Notes: a model not told the origin generated them from the sequence alone. DNA of 64,000 bases from Dehalococcoidia bacterium (GCA_022826965.1 JAJDTU010000002.1:310001-374000), one strand, 5' to 3'. Shown: positions 33,025 through 42,157, numbered from the stretch's first letter. Made by a program: numbers and translations.

Positions 33025-34128
33025 TTAGCCTCCTGCGGCTACGGCCGGACCCTCGTGGAACGGGGAGCCGCAGAACTCTTCGTAGTCGATCAACTTGGTC
33101 ACCGTCGGGGCGTCCCCGCACAGCGGGCAGCCGGGGTCGCGGCGAATCTTGACGGTGCGGAAGTCCATCGCCAGTGCGTCGTAGAGCAGCAGGCGGTTCT
33201 TGAGCGGCTCGCCCTGCTCCAGCAACACCTTGATCGCTTCCGTCGCCTGGATCGCTCCGACCGTCCCGGGCAGCACGCCGAGCACACCGGCCTCGGCGCA
33301 GGAGGGCACCATGCCGGGAGGAGGCGGCGACGGGTAGAGGCAGCGGTAGCAGCCCTCTCCCGGGAAGAAGGTCGTGACCTGGCCCTCGAAGAGGAAGATG
33401 GAGCCGTCGACCAGGATCTTCTCGGCCAGGAAGGCGGCGTCGTTGACCAGATATCGCGTCGCGAAGTTATCGGCCCCGTTGATGATCACGTCGTACTCGG
33501 GGATGATCTCCATCGCGTTGTCGGATGTCAATGGCGAGGTGTGCGTGATCACGTTGATGTTCGGATTCATCTCAAGAATCCGGTCCTTGGCCGAGTCGAC
33601 CTTCATCCTCCCGATGTCGGACGTGCCATGGATGATCTGGCGCTGGAGGTTGGATCGATCGACCACGTCGAAATCGGCGATCCCGATCGTCCCGATCCCG
33701 GCGGCGGCGAGGTACACGAGCACGGGAGAGCCCAGACCGCCGGCGCCGACGGCGAGAATCTTGCCGTCGATCAGCTTGCGCTGACCGAGCGGGCCGACCT
33801 GGTCCATGATCAGGTGACGCGAGTAGCGCTCAACCATCTCGGGCGTCATGACCGCGCCGCCCGCGATCGCGGGAATCACGGCCAGTTCATCACCATCCGC
33901 GACCGGCGTTTCAGGCCCGTCCAACGATGTGATCTCGTGATTGTTCACATAGACGTTGACGTGCTCGAGCAGTTCCTGCTCGCCGTCGAAGACCATCTCG
34001 CCGAAGCCGGGAAAGCGCTGATCGAGGTCGCGCAGCACTCCATTCACGTCGATGCCCTCGGCGTCGACGAAGGTGCGGTTCCCGGTGATCTTCCGAAACG
34101 GCGTCGGAATGTAGACCTTCACGCTCAT
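33025..34128 (-). CDS. moeB: Carrier-E1 fusion: MoaD/CysO-like domain fused to MoeB/ThiF adenylyltransferase
   Basis: A 367-residue protein with two domains. Residues 1-91 are a ubiquitin-like carrier ending IAGG (Gly90-Gly91), which is followed without break by Ala-Val and Met94. Residues 94-367 are a ThiF/MoeB E1: ATP loop GAGGLG (about 129-134), NLQRQ, zinc pairs CYRC (260/263) and CPLC (334/337), SCAEAGVLG. The final two residues are also Gly-Gly. The carrier domain can only work after cleavage after Gly91, and JAMM peptidase is near. Fusions of carrier and E1 are known in bacteria, but the duplicated terminal Gly-Gly is unusual. Confidence 0.88.
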   Translation of the reverse strand: MSVKVYIPTPFRKITGNRTFVDAEGIDVNGVLRDLDQRFPGFGEMVFDGEQELLEHVNVYVNNHEITSLDGPETPVADGDELAVIPAIAGGAVMTPEMVERYSRHLIMDQVGPLGQRKLIDGKILAVGAGGLGSPVLVYLAAAGIGTIGIADFDVVDRSNLQRQIIHGTSDIGRMKVDSAKDRILEMNPNINVITHTSPLTSDNAMEIIPEYDVIINGADNFATRYLVNDAAFLAEKILVDGSIFLFEGQVTTFFPGEGCYRCLYPSPPPPGMVPSCAEAGVLGVLPGTVGAIQATEAIKVLLEQGEPLKNRLLLYDALAMDFRTVKIRRDPGCPLCGDAPTVTKLIDYEEFCGSPFHEGPAVAAGG

Positions 34129-34150
34129 GACTCGTCCTCTCAGCTCGCTC

Positions 34151-35104
34151 TTAGCTGTCCGAGAGCGGCATCGACAGATACCGCTCGCCTGTGTCGCAGA
34201 TCGTGGTCACGACCCGACAATCGGGACCCAGACGCTCGGCGACGATGTTCGCCGCGTACACGTTCGCGCCCGATGAAACGCCGCACAAGATCCCCTCTTC
34301 GCGCGTCAACCGAAGCATCATCTGCTCGGCGTCTCGATCCGAGACGCCAATCACCTCGTCGTAGATCTCCCGGTTCAGGACGCCGGGTACGAACGATGCG
34401 CCAATGCCCTGAATGGCATGGACGGAGAACTTGCCGCCCTGCAGCACCGGCGAGCGCTCAGGCTCGACCGCTGTCACCGCGAGGCTCGGCTGACGATCGC
34501 GCAGCACCTCGCCGACGCCGGTGATCGTACCGCCGGTACCCACGCCGGTCACGAACGCGTGGAGGCGCTCGCCGTCCGGCATCTCGCGACCCTCCAGCGC
34601 CGACCAGATTTCCAGGGCCGTGGTCCGCCGGTGGATCTCCGGATTAGACAGGTTCTGGAACTGCTGCGGCATGAAGTAGCCGTCTTCAGAGGCCAGTTCC
34701 TCCGCCGCGTACACCGCGCCGGTCATGCCTTCGATCGCCGGCGTCAGCACCACTTCAGCGCCAAACCGCTCCAGCAGCCGCCTCCGCTCGTGAGACATAT
34801 CCTCGGGCATGGTCAGGATGAGTCGATAGCCCTTGACCGCTGCAACCAATGCCAGGCCAACGCCCGTGTTCCCCGATGTCGGTTCGACGATCACGTCACC
34901 CGGCCGCAACGCGCCGCTGCACTCTGCATCGTCGATCATCGACTTCGCGATCCGGTCCTTGACCGAACCGCCCGGATTCAGGGACTCCAGCTTCGCCACC
35001 ACCTCGGCTCCGCCCTCGGGCACCACCCGAGCCAGCCGCACCATCGGTGTGGCGCCGATCAGTTCAAGCACGGAGCTTGCCAACGGCGGTCGAGTCAGGC
35101 TCAA
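34151..35104 (-). CDS. cysK: Cysteine synthase (O-acetylserine sulfhydrylase-type)
   Basis: A 317-residue fold-type II PLP enzyme, longest relative of CysK: Schiff-base lysine in NPGGSVKDRIA, asparagine loop EPTSGNTGVG, phosphate loop GVGTGGTITG, and the closing GVSSGANVYAA motif. Unlike CysM it lacks the long C-terminal tail and should use free sulfide with O-acetylserine. Having both enzymes in one operon allows two routes to cysteine. It is followed by the carrier-E1 gene at 22 bases. Confidence 0.92.
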   Translation of the reverse strand: MSLTRPPLASSVLELIGATPMVRLARVVPEGGAEVVAKLESLNPGGSVKDRIAKSMIDDAECSGALRPGDVIVEPTSGNTGVGLALVAAVKGYRLILTMPEDMSHERRRLLERFGAEVVLTPAIEGMTGAVYAAEELASEDGYFMPQQFQNLSNPEIHRRTTALEIWSALEGREMPDGERLHAFVTGVGTGGTITGVGEVLRDRQPSLAVTAVEPERSPVLQGGKFSVHAIQGIGASFVPGVLNREIYDEVIGVSDRDAEQMMLRLTREEGILCGVSSGANVYAANIVAERLGPDCRVVTTICDTGERYLSMPLSDS

Positions 35105-35130
35105 AGTGGATTCGTCTCGTAGGGGTTGCG

Positions 35131-35592
35131 CTAGATCTGGTATCGCCCGCCAACCGGCGCCCCCAGCTGGGCCGATTCCGCAGCCAGGTCGGCAATCGTG
35201 CGGTCGGCCAGGGTGTTCAAGATGGCGGCACGCACGTCGTCCCAGAGGCGGACTTGCGCGGCCGCCCCGGTACAGCGCTCTGAAGCTCGGCCGTTCTGCG
35301 CGCCGCGTTCCAGGCAGGCCGCCAGCGTGAGCGGTCCCTCAAGCGCCTCAACGACTCGATCGAGTCGGATCTCCTCGGCCGGCAGCGCGAGTTGGTGTCC
35401 GCCTTGCGATCCGCGCGCCGACGAGATGAAGCCGGCCGCCCGCAGGCGTCCCAGTACCTGGCCGGCGAGCGAACCCGGGATGCCCTGGCGCTCGGCGATT
35501 TCGGAAGAAGGAATCGGGGCGCCTTCGTCGTGCTGCGCCAGATCGACCAGGGCGCGAATGCCATAATCGCTGGTGGACGACAGCTTCATCAT
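35131..35592 (-). CDS. Rrf2-family transcriptional regulator
   Basis: A 153-residue Rrf2 protein: MKLSSTSDYGIRALVDLA at the N-terminus and a winged-helix (RQGIPGSLAGQVLGRLRAAGFISSARGSQGGHQLA). It has two cysteines in the region where IscR has three Fe-S ligands (ACLERG..., SERC), so cluster binding is uncertain; a CymR-like cysteine-synthase-linked sensor is the alternative and fits the CysK next door. It is the first gene of the operon and is divergent from cysH, implying autocontrol of both. Confidence 0.85.
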   Translation of the reverse strand: MMKLSSTSDYGIRALVDLAQHDEGAPIPSSEIAERQGIPGSLAGQVLGRLRAAGFISSARGSQGGHQLALPAEEIRLDRVVEALEGPLTLAACLERGAQNGRASERCTGAAAQVRLWDDVRAAILNTLADRTIADLAAESAQLGAPVGGRYQI

Positions 35593-35709
35593 CGGGCGTA
35601 CGATTCCGCGCTACCGCATCTCGGCCGATGCGGATAATCTTGACTGAAATAGTAACATTTCTCCTCGGCCAGCCGACTTGCCCGACCTCTCACCTCCCGG
35701 AGTCTGAGC
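35593..35709. promoter_or_regulatory. Divergent promoter and possible Rrf2 operator between the regulator and cysH
   Basis: This 117-base stretch holds the shared control region of the cysteine operon and cysH. It contains the AT-rich run GGATAATCTTGACTGAAATAG near 35632-35655, in which TTGACT and AGTAAC form an imperfect dyad with a 5-base centre, as expected for an Rrf2-type site. TTGACT may also be a -35 box for cysH. No clear terminator is present. Confidence 0.35.
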
Positions 35710-36465
35710 ATGACCACCACCAACAGTGCAATCGACGCCACACAGATCGAGGCCGACGCGCGCCGATTGGCCGGTTCGCACCCGGCCGACATCGTCGCCG
35801 AGGCCCTCAAGCGCTTCGACAACATCACGATCTCGTTCAGCGGCGCCGAGGACGTCGTGCTCGTCGACTTCGCCGCCCGAGAGGCCGAGAGGCTCGGCAG
35901 AACGTTCAACGTCTTCACGCTCGACACCGGGCGGCTGCATCCCGAAACGCTGGAGTTCATCCAACGGGTCCGCGATCACTACAACGTGACGATCGAGGCC
36001 TACTATCCGCAGGCTGAGGCTGTCCAGGCGTTGGTCCGCGAGAAGGGTTTGTTCAGCTTCCGAACCGACGGGCACCAGGAGTGCTGCGGAATCCGCAAGG
36101 TCGAGCCGTTGGGACGCGCGCTGGCCCACGTCGACGCCTACATCACCGGCCAACGCAAGGATCAATCACCGGGCACCCGCGCCGACATCCCGGTTGTGCA
36201 ACTCGATCCCGGGTTCGGTCGCCAGGACAGCCCGCTGGTTAAGTTCAACCCGTTGGCCAACTGGATGTCGGCCCAGGTCTGGCAGCACATCATGGCCTAC
36301 GGCGTGCCGTACAACCCGCTCCACGACCAGGGCTTCAAGTCGATCGGCTGCGCCCCATGCACCCGAGCCACGCATCCCGGCGAGCACGAACGAGCCGGTC
36401 GCTGGTGGTGGGAAGAGGCCACGCAGAAGGAATGCGGCCTGCACTCCATCAATCTCGAGCAGTAG
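35710..36465 (+). CDS. cysH: Assimilatory APS reductase (CysH family, 4Fe-4S type)
   Basis: A 251-residue CysH protein. Four cysteines that hold the 4Fe-4S cluster are present: Cys125-Cys126 (ECCGIRKVEPL) and Cys214/Cys217 (GCAPC). The catalytic Cys242 is in ECGLH. The P-loop-like segment is SFSGAEDVVL. The cluster marks it as adenylylsulfate reductase, not the PAPS-only form; it makes sulfite using thioredoxin. It is divergent from the Rrf2 gene, supplying sulfide-level sulfur to the cysteine operon. Confidence 0.93.
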   Translation: MTTTNSAIDATQIEADARRLAGSHPADIVAEALKRFDNITISFSGAEDVVLVDFAAREAERLGRTFNVFTLDTGRLHPETLEFIQRVRDHYNVTIEAYYPQAEAVQALVREKGLFSFRTDGHQECCGIRKVEPLGRALAHVDAYITGQRKDQSPGTRADIPVVQLDPGFGRQDSPLVKFNPLANWMSAQVWQHIMAYGVPYNPLHDQGFKSIGCAPCTRATHPGEHERAGRWWWEEATQKECGLHSINLEQ

Positions 36466-36688
36466 CCGACAGGATCGCATCGACCAGATCGCCAGGCCGA
36501 ATCGGCGCCTCAGCGAGCACACGTCCATCGGCAGTCGCCACGACCGGCACCGCATCCCCGAACTCGCCCTCCTGCTCCGACCACTGGAACAGCATCGCCG
36601 CCGAGAGCGAAGCCAACAGTTCCCTCGCACGCTCGCAAGAGTCGCAATCGGATTTCACCCAGAGGATCAGCTCAGGTCCGTCAGCCAC
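36449..36688 (-). CDS. Thioredoxin-like/glutaredoxin-family small protein
   Basis: A 79-residue thioredoxin-fold protein with the motif SDCDSC (CxxC spaced by two) near residue 13 and a following helix (ERARELLASL). VPVVATADGRVLAE suits the cis-proline strand. GTG at 36688 overlaps the lgt stop as GTGGCTGA; an ATG at 36736 would lie 56 bases inside lgt. Its 3' end overlaps cysH by 17 bases, and it could serve as the reductant for CysH, by position only. Confidence 0.7.
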   Translation of the reverse strand: MADGPELILWVKSDCDSCERARELLASLSAAMLFQWSEQEGEFGDAVPVVATADGRVLAEAPIRPGDLVDAILSATARD

Positions 36689-37607
36689 GACCGAGGCCTC
36701 CGCGTCGGCTGCCGCGGTGCGTGTGCCGCTCCGCAATAGCGCTGGTCGGCACCGGCGCCTGTCGATGCCGGCGCAAGTGCAGCGCCATCCAGACCGCAGC
36801 GATGGCGGTGACGATTGCCAGAAGTTGCGGCACGCTCAGCGCGCCCGCCAGCGCCGCCTCGTCGGTCCGCAGCAACGACAACGAGCCGCGCACCACGGCG
36901 TAGGCGAAGACGTAGAAGGTGAATCCCCAGCCCGCGCCGACACCCAGCCGGCGTAGCAGGAACAGCCCACCCAGGATCATGAAGTCGAGAATCGGCTCAT
37001 AGCCGCCCGCGACGGGGTGCACCGCGACCGGCGCTTCGTCGACCAACCCGCGTGAGCCGCGGTACCACTCATCGACGCCGGGCGAAGACCAGGGCCCGTC
37101 GGTCAGGGGATGCGTGTAGCGGAAGGCCCAGGGCAGCTCGGAGGCGTTGGCGAAGTGCTCGCCGTTGACGAAATCGCCAAATCGTCCGACCGCCTGACCC
37201 AGGATCATCCCCGGCGCGGCGACATCCAGAGCCACCCACTTGGGGAACTTGGGCTTGAAGAACGTGACGAAGAGGAAGCCACCCAAGACACCGCCGATCA
37301 TCGCCCCGTAGATCGAGATCCCACCGTCGGTCAGGGCGAAGATGTCGCCGACCTTGTGGATCTGGTCGGTGTGCTCCAGCACCCATAGCAGCCGTGCGCC
37401 GACGATCCCCGAGAGCACCGAGACGACCGCGATCGACATCGCATCGTCCTCCGAGATCCTCGCTCGACGGGCCAGCCGCACGGCCAGCCACACGCCGAGC
37501 GCGATCCCAACCGCCGTGAACAGACCGTGCCACGTGAGCTCGAATCCACCGGTGTCGACCAACACCGGATTGATGTTGATACTGATGATCCCGACCAGCT
37601 CAACCAT
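36681..37607 (-). CDS. lgt: Prolipoprotein diacylglyceryl transferase
   Basis: A 308-residue Lgt. The signature GRFGDFVNGEHF (Lgt box) and the HPVAGGYEP region are visible with about seven membrane helices. Lgt adds diacylglycerol to the cysteine of lipoproteins, upstream of the lspA gene found at 47.7 kb. ATG at 37607 has GGGAG nine bases upstream and overlaps the resB stop. A longer start at 37628 is less likely. The tail (SAIAERHTHRG) is hydrophilic. Confidence 0.93.
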   Translation of the reverse strand: MVELVGIISININPVLVDTGGFELTWHGLFTAVGIALGVWLAVRLARRARISEDDAMSIAVVSVLSGIVGARLLWVLEHTDQIHKVGDIFALTDGGISIYGAMIGGVLGGFLFVTFFKPKFPKWVALDVAAPGMILGQAVGRFGDFVNGEHFANASELPWAFRYTHPLTDGPWSSPGVDEWYRGSRGLVDEAPVAVHPVAGGYEPILDFMILGGLFLLRRLGVGAGWGFTFYVFAYAVVRGSLSLLRTDEAALAGALSVPQLLAIVTAIAAVWMALHLRRHRQAPVPTSAIAERHTHRGSRRGGLGRG

Positions 37608-39777
37608 CGTCACCACTCCCGTCATCACCTTGAGCGTAGTCGCCGCCGAACATCCCGCGACTACGGAATCGGCGGCGTGGTCTGCCTTGCTGGTCCTCGC
37701 CCGATGCCAGGCGTTCCAGTTCAGACGTCAGATCAACCCCGTGTCCGGCCTGCCCGGCCAGTTGGATGCGGTCCGCCGTCACCCGTGCCCAGACCCGGCG
37801 GCGCGGCATGAAGAACGTCGTGCTCATGCCGACGATTCCGAGTCCAATCCCCACCCAGAACGCGGTCCCGCCGGGATCACGGCGCACGTTGAGCCCGGTG
37901 AACTCGCGCGGTCCCGAGAACTGGTAGCGCATTCCGCCGTGCACGATCTCCTGTCCCTCGTCCAGCTCGATCCGGCCGACATCTCCGCCCAGTCCGAGCA
38001 CCATCCGCGCCGGGCGCCCGACCTGTCCGCCCGCGGACGACGTATTGGTCGAACCCTCAGCCAGCCGCACGCTCTCTCCGCCGAGCGCGTTGAATTGCTC
38101 CGCCGTCCGCGCCTGTCCGAACCGCTCCAGGGCGATCAGCGCATCGCCCGACGCTCCCGGGATATCCGTCGCCACCTCGAAGAACACGGATTCCGCACCC
38201 AGCCAGGTCAGGTCGATCGCGCCGACCCGTTGCGTCTCATTGACCTCCAGCGAGCCCTGGAGCCCGGCGTCCGGTTCAGCGCCGAGATATGTCAGGCTCA
38301 AGCCGTTGCTCAGCCCGATCGAGTCGCCCGGCGACAGCGCGCCGCGGTCCGACTCTCGACTCGGCGAGTAGTAGAAGAACCCCTCGCCCGCGTCACCGTC
38401 TCGAAATCCCACGTAGAGCAACTCGTCTTCGCCAACCGGCAGCGCGGTCAATCGAGCCGCCCCTTCCTCCTGATCCAGCGACACGACACCCTCGAACGCC
38501 CGCTCGCCGTCGATCGACAGCAGCACCCGAGGTCCCATCGGCGCTTCCAGTCCGACGCCGAGGTCGGCCAACGTCAATCCGGCGGCGTCCCGCGGGGTCG
38601 GAATCACCCGATACCAGAACTCGAAGTCGACATCTGTCGGAATCAGCACGATCGCCAGCGATCGGACCCCGTCGAGCGGAATCAAGCTGTATCCGGAGAC
38701 CCGCTCGCCCTCCGCCGCTCCGGCGAGTTCGCCCGCTACCTGATGCTGCAGCGAGATCACCTCTTCAGACACCACCGCGCCGCCCCGTGCGACCCGGATT
38801 CTCGGCCCGACGATCTGGCCGTCGAGGAAATGTGTCTCCGCGTAGAGCAACTGGCCCGACGCATGATCGAACACCCGCAGCTCCGCCCCGTGCTCCCAGT
38901 AGGCCGCCTGGTGGACCCGGTAGCCGGCCGCATGGACGGGCCCGTTGACCGTCACTTCGCCGCCGCCGACCTCTTGTCCCGCCTCGGCCACTCGGACGAT
39001 GCTGCGGAAATCCAGCGCCTGTCCGTCGTCGGCGAACTGCGCGATCGCGTCGTCAACGATGATCTGCACCTGCGCACGATCGTCGCCCGGCGGGAAAAGA
39101 ATGTGCGACTCGCCCTCGGCCACCCAGAACTGGTACTCCTCACCCGCGAACTTGGTCACCAGCGTCGCGCCAAGCAGCAGCAGTAGGGCCAGGTGAGTCG
39201 CAAACGTGGCCAACTGAGCCCAGCCGTACCGATCGGCGAAGAGCATCACTTCCCCGTCGGCCGACTCCACCTCCTCGACCCGATAGCGCGCCGCCCGCAA
39301 TCGCGACTCCAGGTCCAGCCGCCCGGTTTCGACCGTGTCATCTGCGGACAGCTCAGCCGACGCTCGGTGGCGCGCCCGCTCAAAGTAGGCCGCGTTGACC
39401 CGCTTCGGCGGCCGGCGAACGGTACGCCAGATCGGCGGAGCGCGGCTGACCGTGCAGACCGAAATCGCCAGCGCGACCAACGCCACGACCGCGTACCAGT
39501 AGGGCTGCTTGTAGAGATTGAAGACGCCGCCGTTGGTCTCGTAGAACCAGGGGAACTCGGCCAGCACGTCGGTGAACCAGCCCCACGTAGGCCGCTGCAG
39601 GTCGATATGCTCCTCGACCTGCTCCGGGATGTCCGCCAACTGCGGCGGTACCTGCGGAATGATCACGCCCACGGCGGAAAACAGCGCCGCCGCGAGGATC
39701 AACCCGATCGCCCACTTGACCGACGTCAGCCGGCGCCAGATCCACCACGCAGGGTCGGGCCAGGTATCTCGCCGCAT
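37600..39777 (-). CDS. resB: Cytochrome c biogenesis protein, ResB/Ccs1 family
   Basis: A 725-residue protein with the ResB architecture: two N-terminal helices with WWIWRRLTSVKWAIGLIL, two to three more helices, a long extracytoplasmic domain (about 230-600), and a last helix (AFWVGIGLGIVGMST) with a cytoplasmic tail. ResB with ResC (not in the window) delivers heme to apocytochrome c; the cytochrome c at 20 kb is a client. Start ATG at 39777. It overlaps lgt by translational coupling. Confidence 0.88.
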   Translation of the reverse strand: MRRDTWPDPAWWIWRRLTSVKWAIGLILAAALFSAVGVIIPQVPPQLADIPEQVEEHIDLQRPTWGWFTDVLAEFPWFYETNGGVFNLYKQPYWYAVVALVALAISVCTVSRAPPIWRTVRRPPKRVNAAYFERARHRASAELSADDTVETGRLDLESRLRAARYRVEEVESADGEVMLFADRYGWAQLATFATHLALLLLLGATLVTKFAGEEYQFWVAEGESHILFPPGDDRAQVQIIVDDAIAQFADDGQALDFRSIVRVAEAGQEVGGGEVTVNGPVHAAGYRVHQAAYWEHGAELRVFDHASGQLLYAETHFLDGQIVGPRIRVARGGAVVSEEVISLQHQVAGELAGAAEGERVSGYSLIPLDGVRSLAIVLIPTDVDFEFWYRVIPTPRDAAGLTLADLGVGLEAPMGPRVLLSIDGERAFEGVVSLDQEEGAARLTALPVGEDELLYVGFRDGDAGEGFFYYSPSRESDRGALSPGDSIGLSNGLSLTYLGAEPDAGLQGSLEVNETQRVGAIDLTWLGAESVFFEVATDIPGASGDALIALERFGQARTAEQFNALGGESVRLAEGSTNTSSAGGQVGRPARMVLGLGGDVGRIELDEGQEIVHGGMRYQFSGPREFTGLNVRRDPGGTAFWVGIGLGIVGMSTTFFMPRRRVWARVTADRIQLAGQAGHGVDLTSELERLASGEDQQGRPRRRFRSRGMFGGDYAQGDDGSGDDG

Positions 39778-39782
39778 GAATC

Positions 39783-40847
39783 TCAGCGTATCGGCGGACT
39801 CTTCAATCCCGATCCGGTCAGCGGCACCAACACCCGCTCATCCTCTGCGAGCATCCCGCGCTCCAGCAGACGCCGCAGCGCCGCCAACGGCACCGCTGAT
39901 GTCGGCTCCACGAACAGCCCACGCTGCGAGATGGTCGTCCCCGCCAACTCGATCTCCAGCTCCGAGACGACGCCGGCGGCGCCCCCGCTCTCTTGTATGG
40001 CGCTCAGCATCTGGGCCAGTCGAGGAGGCCGAGAGACCGCGATCCCGTCGGCCATCGTCGGCTGGGGTTCGCGCGGCTCGTGATTGCGATACGCCGAGGC
40101 CAGCGGACTCACGTTCATCGCCTGGATCGCGTACAAACGAGGCATCTGCTCGATCCGGCCGAGTTGGACGAGCTCCCGAAATCCTCGATGCAGGCCAATC
40201 AGCAACGAACCGTTGCCAACCGGCAACACGATCGCGTCGGGTAGACCGTGCTCCACAATCTCCTCGGCGGCCGGTTTCATCCCTTCGCTGAAGTACGGGC
40301 TGCGGTTATGCGAGAGATAGGGAATGCCCTGTTCCTGCGCATACTGCTCGGCGGCCCGCGCGACCGCCTGCCGGTCGCCGTCGACCGTATGAACTGTGCC
40401 ACCGACAGCGGTGATCTGCGCTTGCTTGATCTCCGGCGCGTCGGCGGGAACGAAGATCTCAGCCGACATCCGCGCAGCTGCCGCGTAGGCCGCGAGCGCC
40501 GCTCCCGCATTGCCGGATGAGTCTTCCACGAACGCCGTCGCACCGCCGCTCCAGGCGGCGGAGATCAGCATGGCGGCCCCGCGATCCTTGAACGACCCCG
40601 TCGGCGAGAGATACTCCAGCTTCAACTCCAGCCGCAGACGCAACGCGTCCGGCCAGTCGAAACTGATCGTCGGCGTCCCGCCCTGCCCCAGCGGCAATGC
40701 GGTCAACGGCAGGCGGATGCCGCCTTCGGCCAACCGCGGATAGTCGATCTCGTAGAGCCCGCCACAGCGTTCGCAGGAAAGCTCCAGCGAGGCTGGTACC
40801 AGGGTTGGGCAGTCAAGGCAGCGCAGGTGGTGTCGGACGACCGGCAT
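39783..40847 (-). CDS. Threonine synthase-like PLP enzyme
   Basis: A 354-residue fold-type II PLP enzyme. Two zinc-like cysteine pairs are at the N-terminus (CLDC, CERC), followed by SPTGSFKDRGA with the Schiff-base lysine, and a SGNAGAALAA loop. The GSGLKS tail motif fits. A second, full-size threonine synthase is at 44956, so this one may be specialised. Start ATG at 40847 overlaps the epoxide hydrolase stop by ATGA. Confidence 0.85.
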   Translation of the reverse strand: MPVVRHHLRCLDCPTLVPASLELSCERCGGLYEIDYPRLAEGGIRLPLTALPLGQGGTPTISFDWPDALRLRLELKLEYLSPTGSFKDRGAAMLISAAWSGGATAFVEDSSGNAGAALAAYAAAARMSAEIFVPADAPEIKQAQITAVGGTVHTVDGDRQAVARAAEQYAQEQGIPYLSHNRSPYFSEGMKPAAEEIVEHGLPDAIVLPVGNGSLLIGLHRGFRELVQLGRIEQMPRLYAIQAMNVSPLASAYRNHEPREPQPTMADGIAVSRPPRLAQMLSAIQESGGAAGVVSELEIELAGTTISQRGLFVEPTSAVPLAALRRLLERGMLAEDERVLVPLTGSGLKSPPIR

Positions 40848-42037
40848 CAGGCGAAGAACTTCCTCAGGTCGTCAAGCAACAGATCGGGCACTTCCATCGC
40901 CGGGAAATGGCCGCCCTCGGGGAACTCGGTCCATCGCAAGACGTTGAACGCGCGCTCACACCACGATCGCGGCGGCAGCGGCGTACCTCGCTTGAGCTTG
41001 ACGAATCCGGTGGGGACTTCAGCTCGGTCACCTTCGCCCAGCCGCACCTGACCACCGACCTCGGCTTCAATCTCCGCGGGCGGACGCATCGCCTCGTGGT
41101 AGATCCGCATCGCCGACGACTGCGTGCGCGTGAACCAGTAGATCGCCACGGTCGCCAGCAGCTCGTCCTTGCTGAAGCGGCGATAGAGATCACCGCCACG
41201 GGGACGCTCGTCGTCGCGCATGATGTCGGCCAGAAGCCACCACTTGTCGACCAGCCAGGCCATCAGCGCGACCGGGGAGTCCTCAAGTGCAAACGCGAGC
41301 GTCTGAAACTTGGTCCCGTGGATCCCCCGGTGCGCAGCGTCGTCGCGGATGTAGGGTTCTTGCTCATCAACGAAAAATCGTCGCTCCTCATCGGTCTGGG
41401 GGCGAGCGGCAGCGCCGCCCGGCGGCAACGCGGCCATTGTCATATGGATTCTTGGGATGCGGTCCGGATGGCGCAATGCGAGCTGCCCGCCGATCGCCGC
41501 GCCCCAGTCGCCCCCGTGGTAGAGGAACTCGTCGTAGCCCAGCCGCGATATCAGCTCGACCCACATGTCCGCGATCGCCGCGGGTCCCAGGCCGGCCTTC
41601 GTCGGAATGCCCGACCAGCCGTAGCCCGGCAACGATGGCGCAATCACGTGGAACGCAGGCGCGCTGGGCTCGGACGGCTCAGCCAGTTGGTCAATGATCT
41701 TGTGGAAGTCATAGACCGACGACGGCCAGCCATGCTGGATCATCAACGGCCGCGCGTCCGCCCGCGGACTGCACCGATGAATGAAGTGAATCCCGAGCGA
41801 TTCACCGTTCCACGCCGACAACAACGTCTTGAACTGAGGAAATCCGTTGAGTAGCGACTCGATCGCGCGCCAGTCGAACTCGTCAGCCCAATACGCTGCC
41901 AGGTCCTGCGTGAACGAGAGATCGATGCCATACAACCATCCGGAGCCCAGGACCTCCGGAAGCCAACGGACGTCCCGCAGTCGCCGTCGAAGCTCGCTGA
42001 TCTCGAAGTCGGGAACGTGGATCTGGAACGGTTCCAT
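40847..42037 (-). CDS. Epoxide hydrolase, EHN-domain type (copy 1)
   Basis: A 396-residue soluble epoxide hydrolase. The N-terminal EHN region (FQIHVPDFEISELRRRLRDVRW) is present, and the nucleophile Asp is in YHGGDWGAAIG. The oxyanion HGWPSS and the GGHFPAMEVPD His near the end are intact. It is the most divergent of three paralogues in this cluster. It makes a diol from an epoxide by a covalent ester intermediate. Natural substrate unknown. Confidence 0.9.
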   Translation of the reverse strand: MEPFQIHVPDFEISELRRRLRDVRWLPEVLGSGWLYGIDLSFTQDLAAYWADEFDWRAIESLLNGFPQFKTLLSAWNGESLGIHFIHRCSPRADARPLMIQHGWPSSVYDFHKIIDQLAEPSEPSAPAFHVIAPSLPGYGWSGIPTKAGLGPAAIADMWVELISRLGYDEFLYHGGDWGAAIGGQLALRHPDRIPRIHMTMAALPPGGAAARPQTDEERRFFVDEQEPYIRDDAAHRGIHGTKFQTLAFALEDSPVALMAWLVDKWWLLADIMRDDERPRGGDLYRRFSKDELLATVAIYWFTRTQSSAMRIYHEAMRPPAEIEAEVGGQVRLGEGDRAEVPTGFVKLKRGTPLPPRSWCERAFNVLRWTEFPEGGHFPAMEVPDLLLDDLRKFFA

Positions 42038-42157
42038 GCGCGCCCCCTGCCCCGCACCCTAACCCGCTCTCAGAAGAGACCCTCACGCAACCCAAAGTCA
42101 ACCCCGCCCAGGCGTGGTCCAGCAGCGCCCACGTTCGGCGTAATCCCCTGGCTCGTT

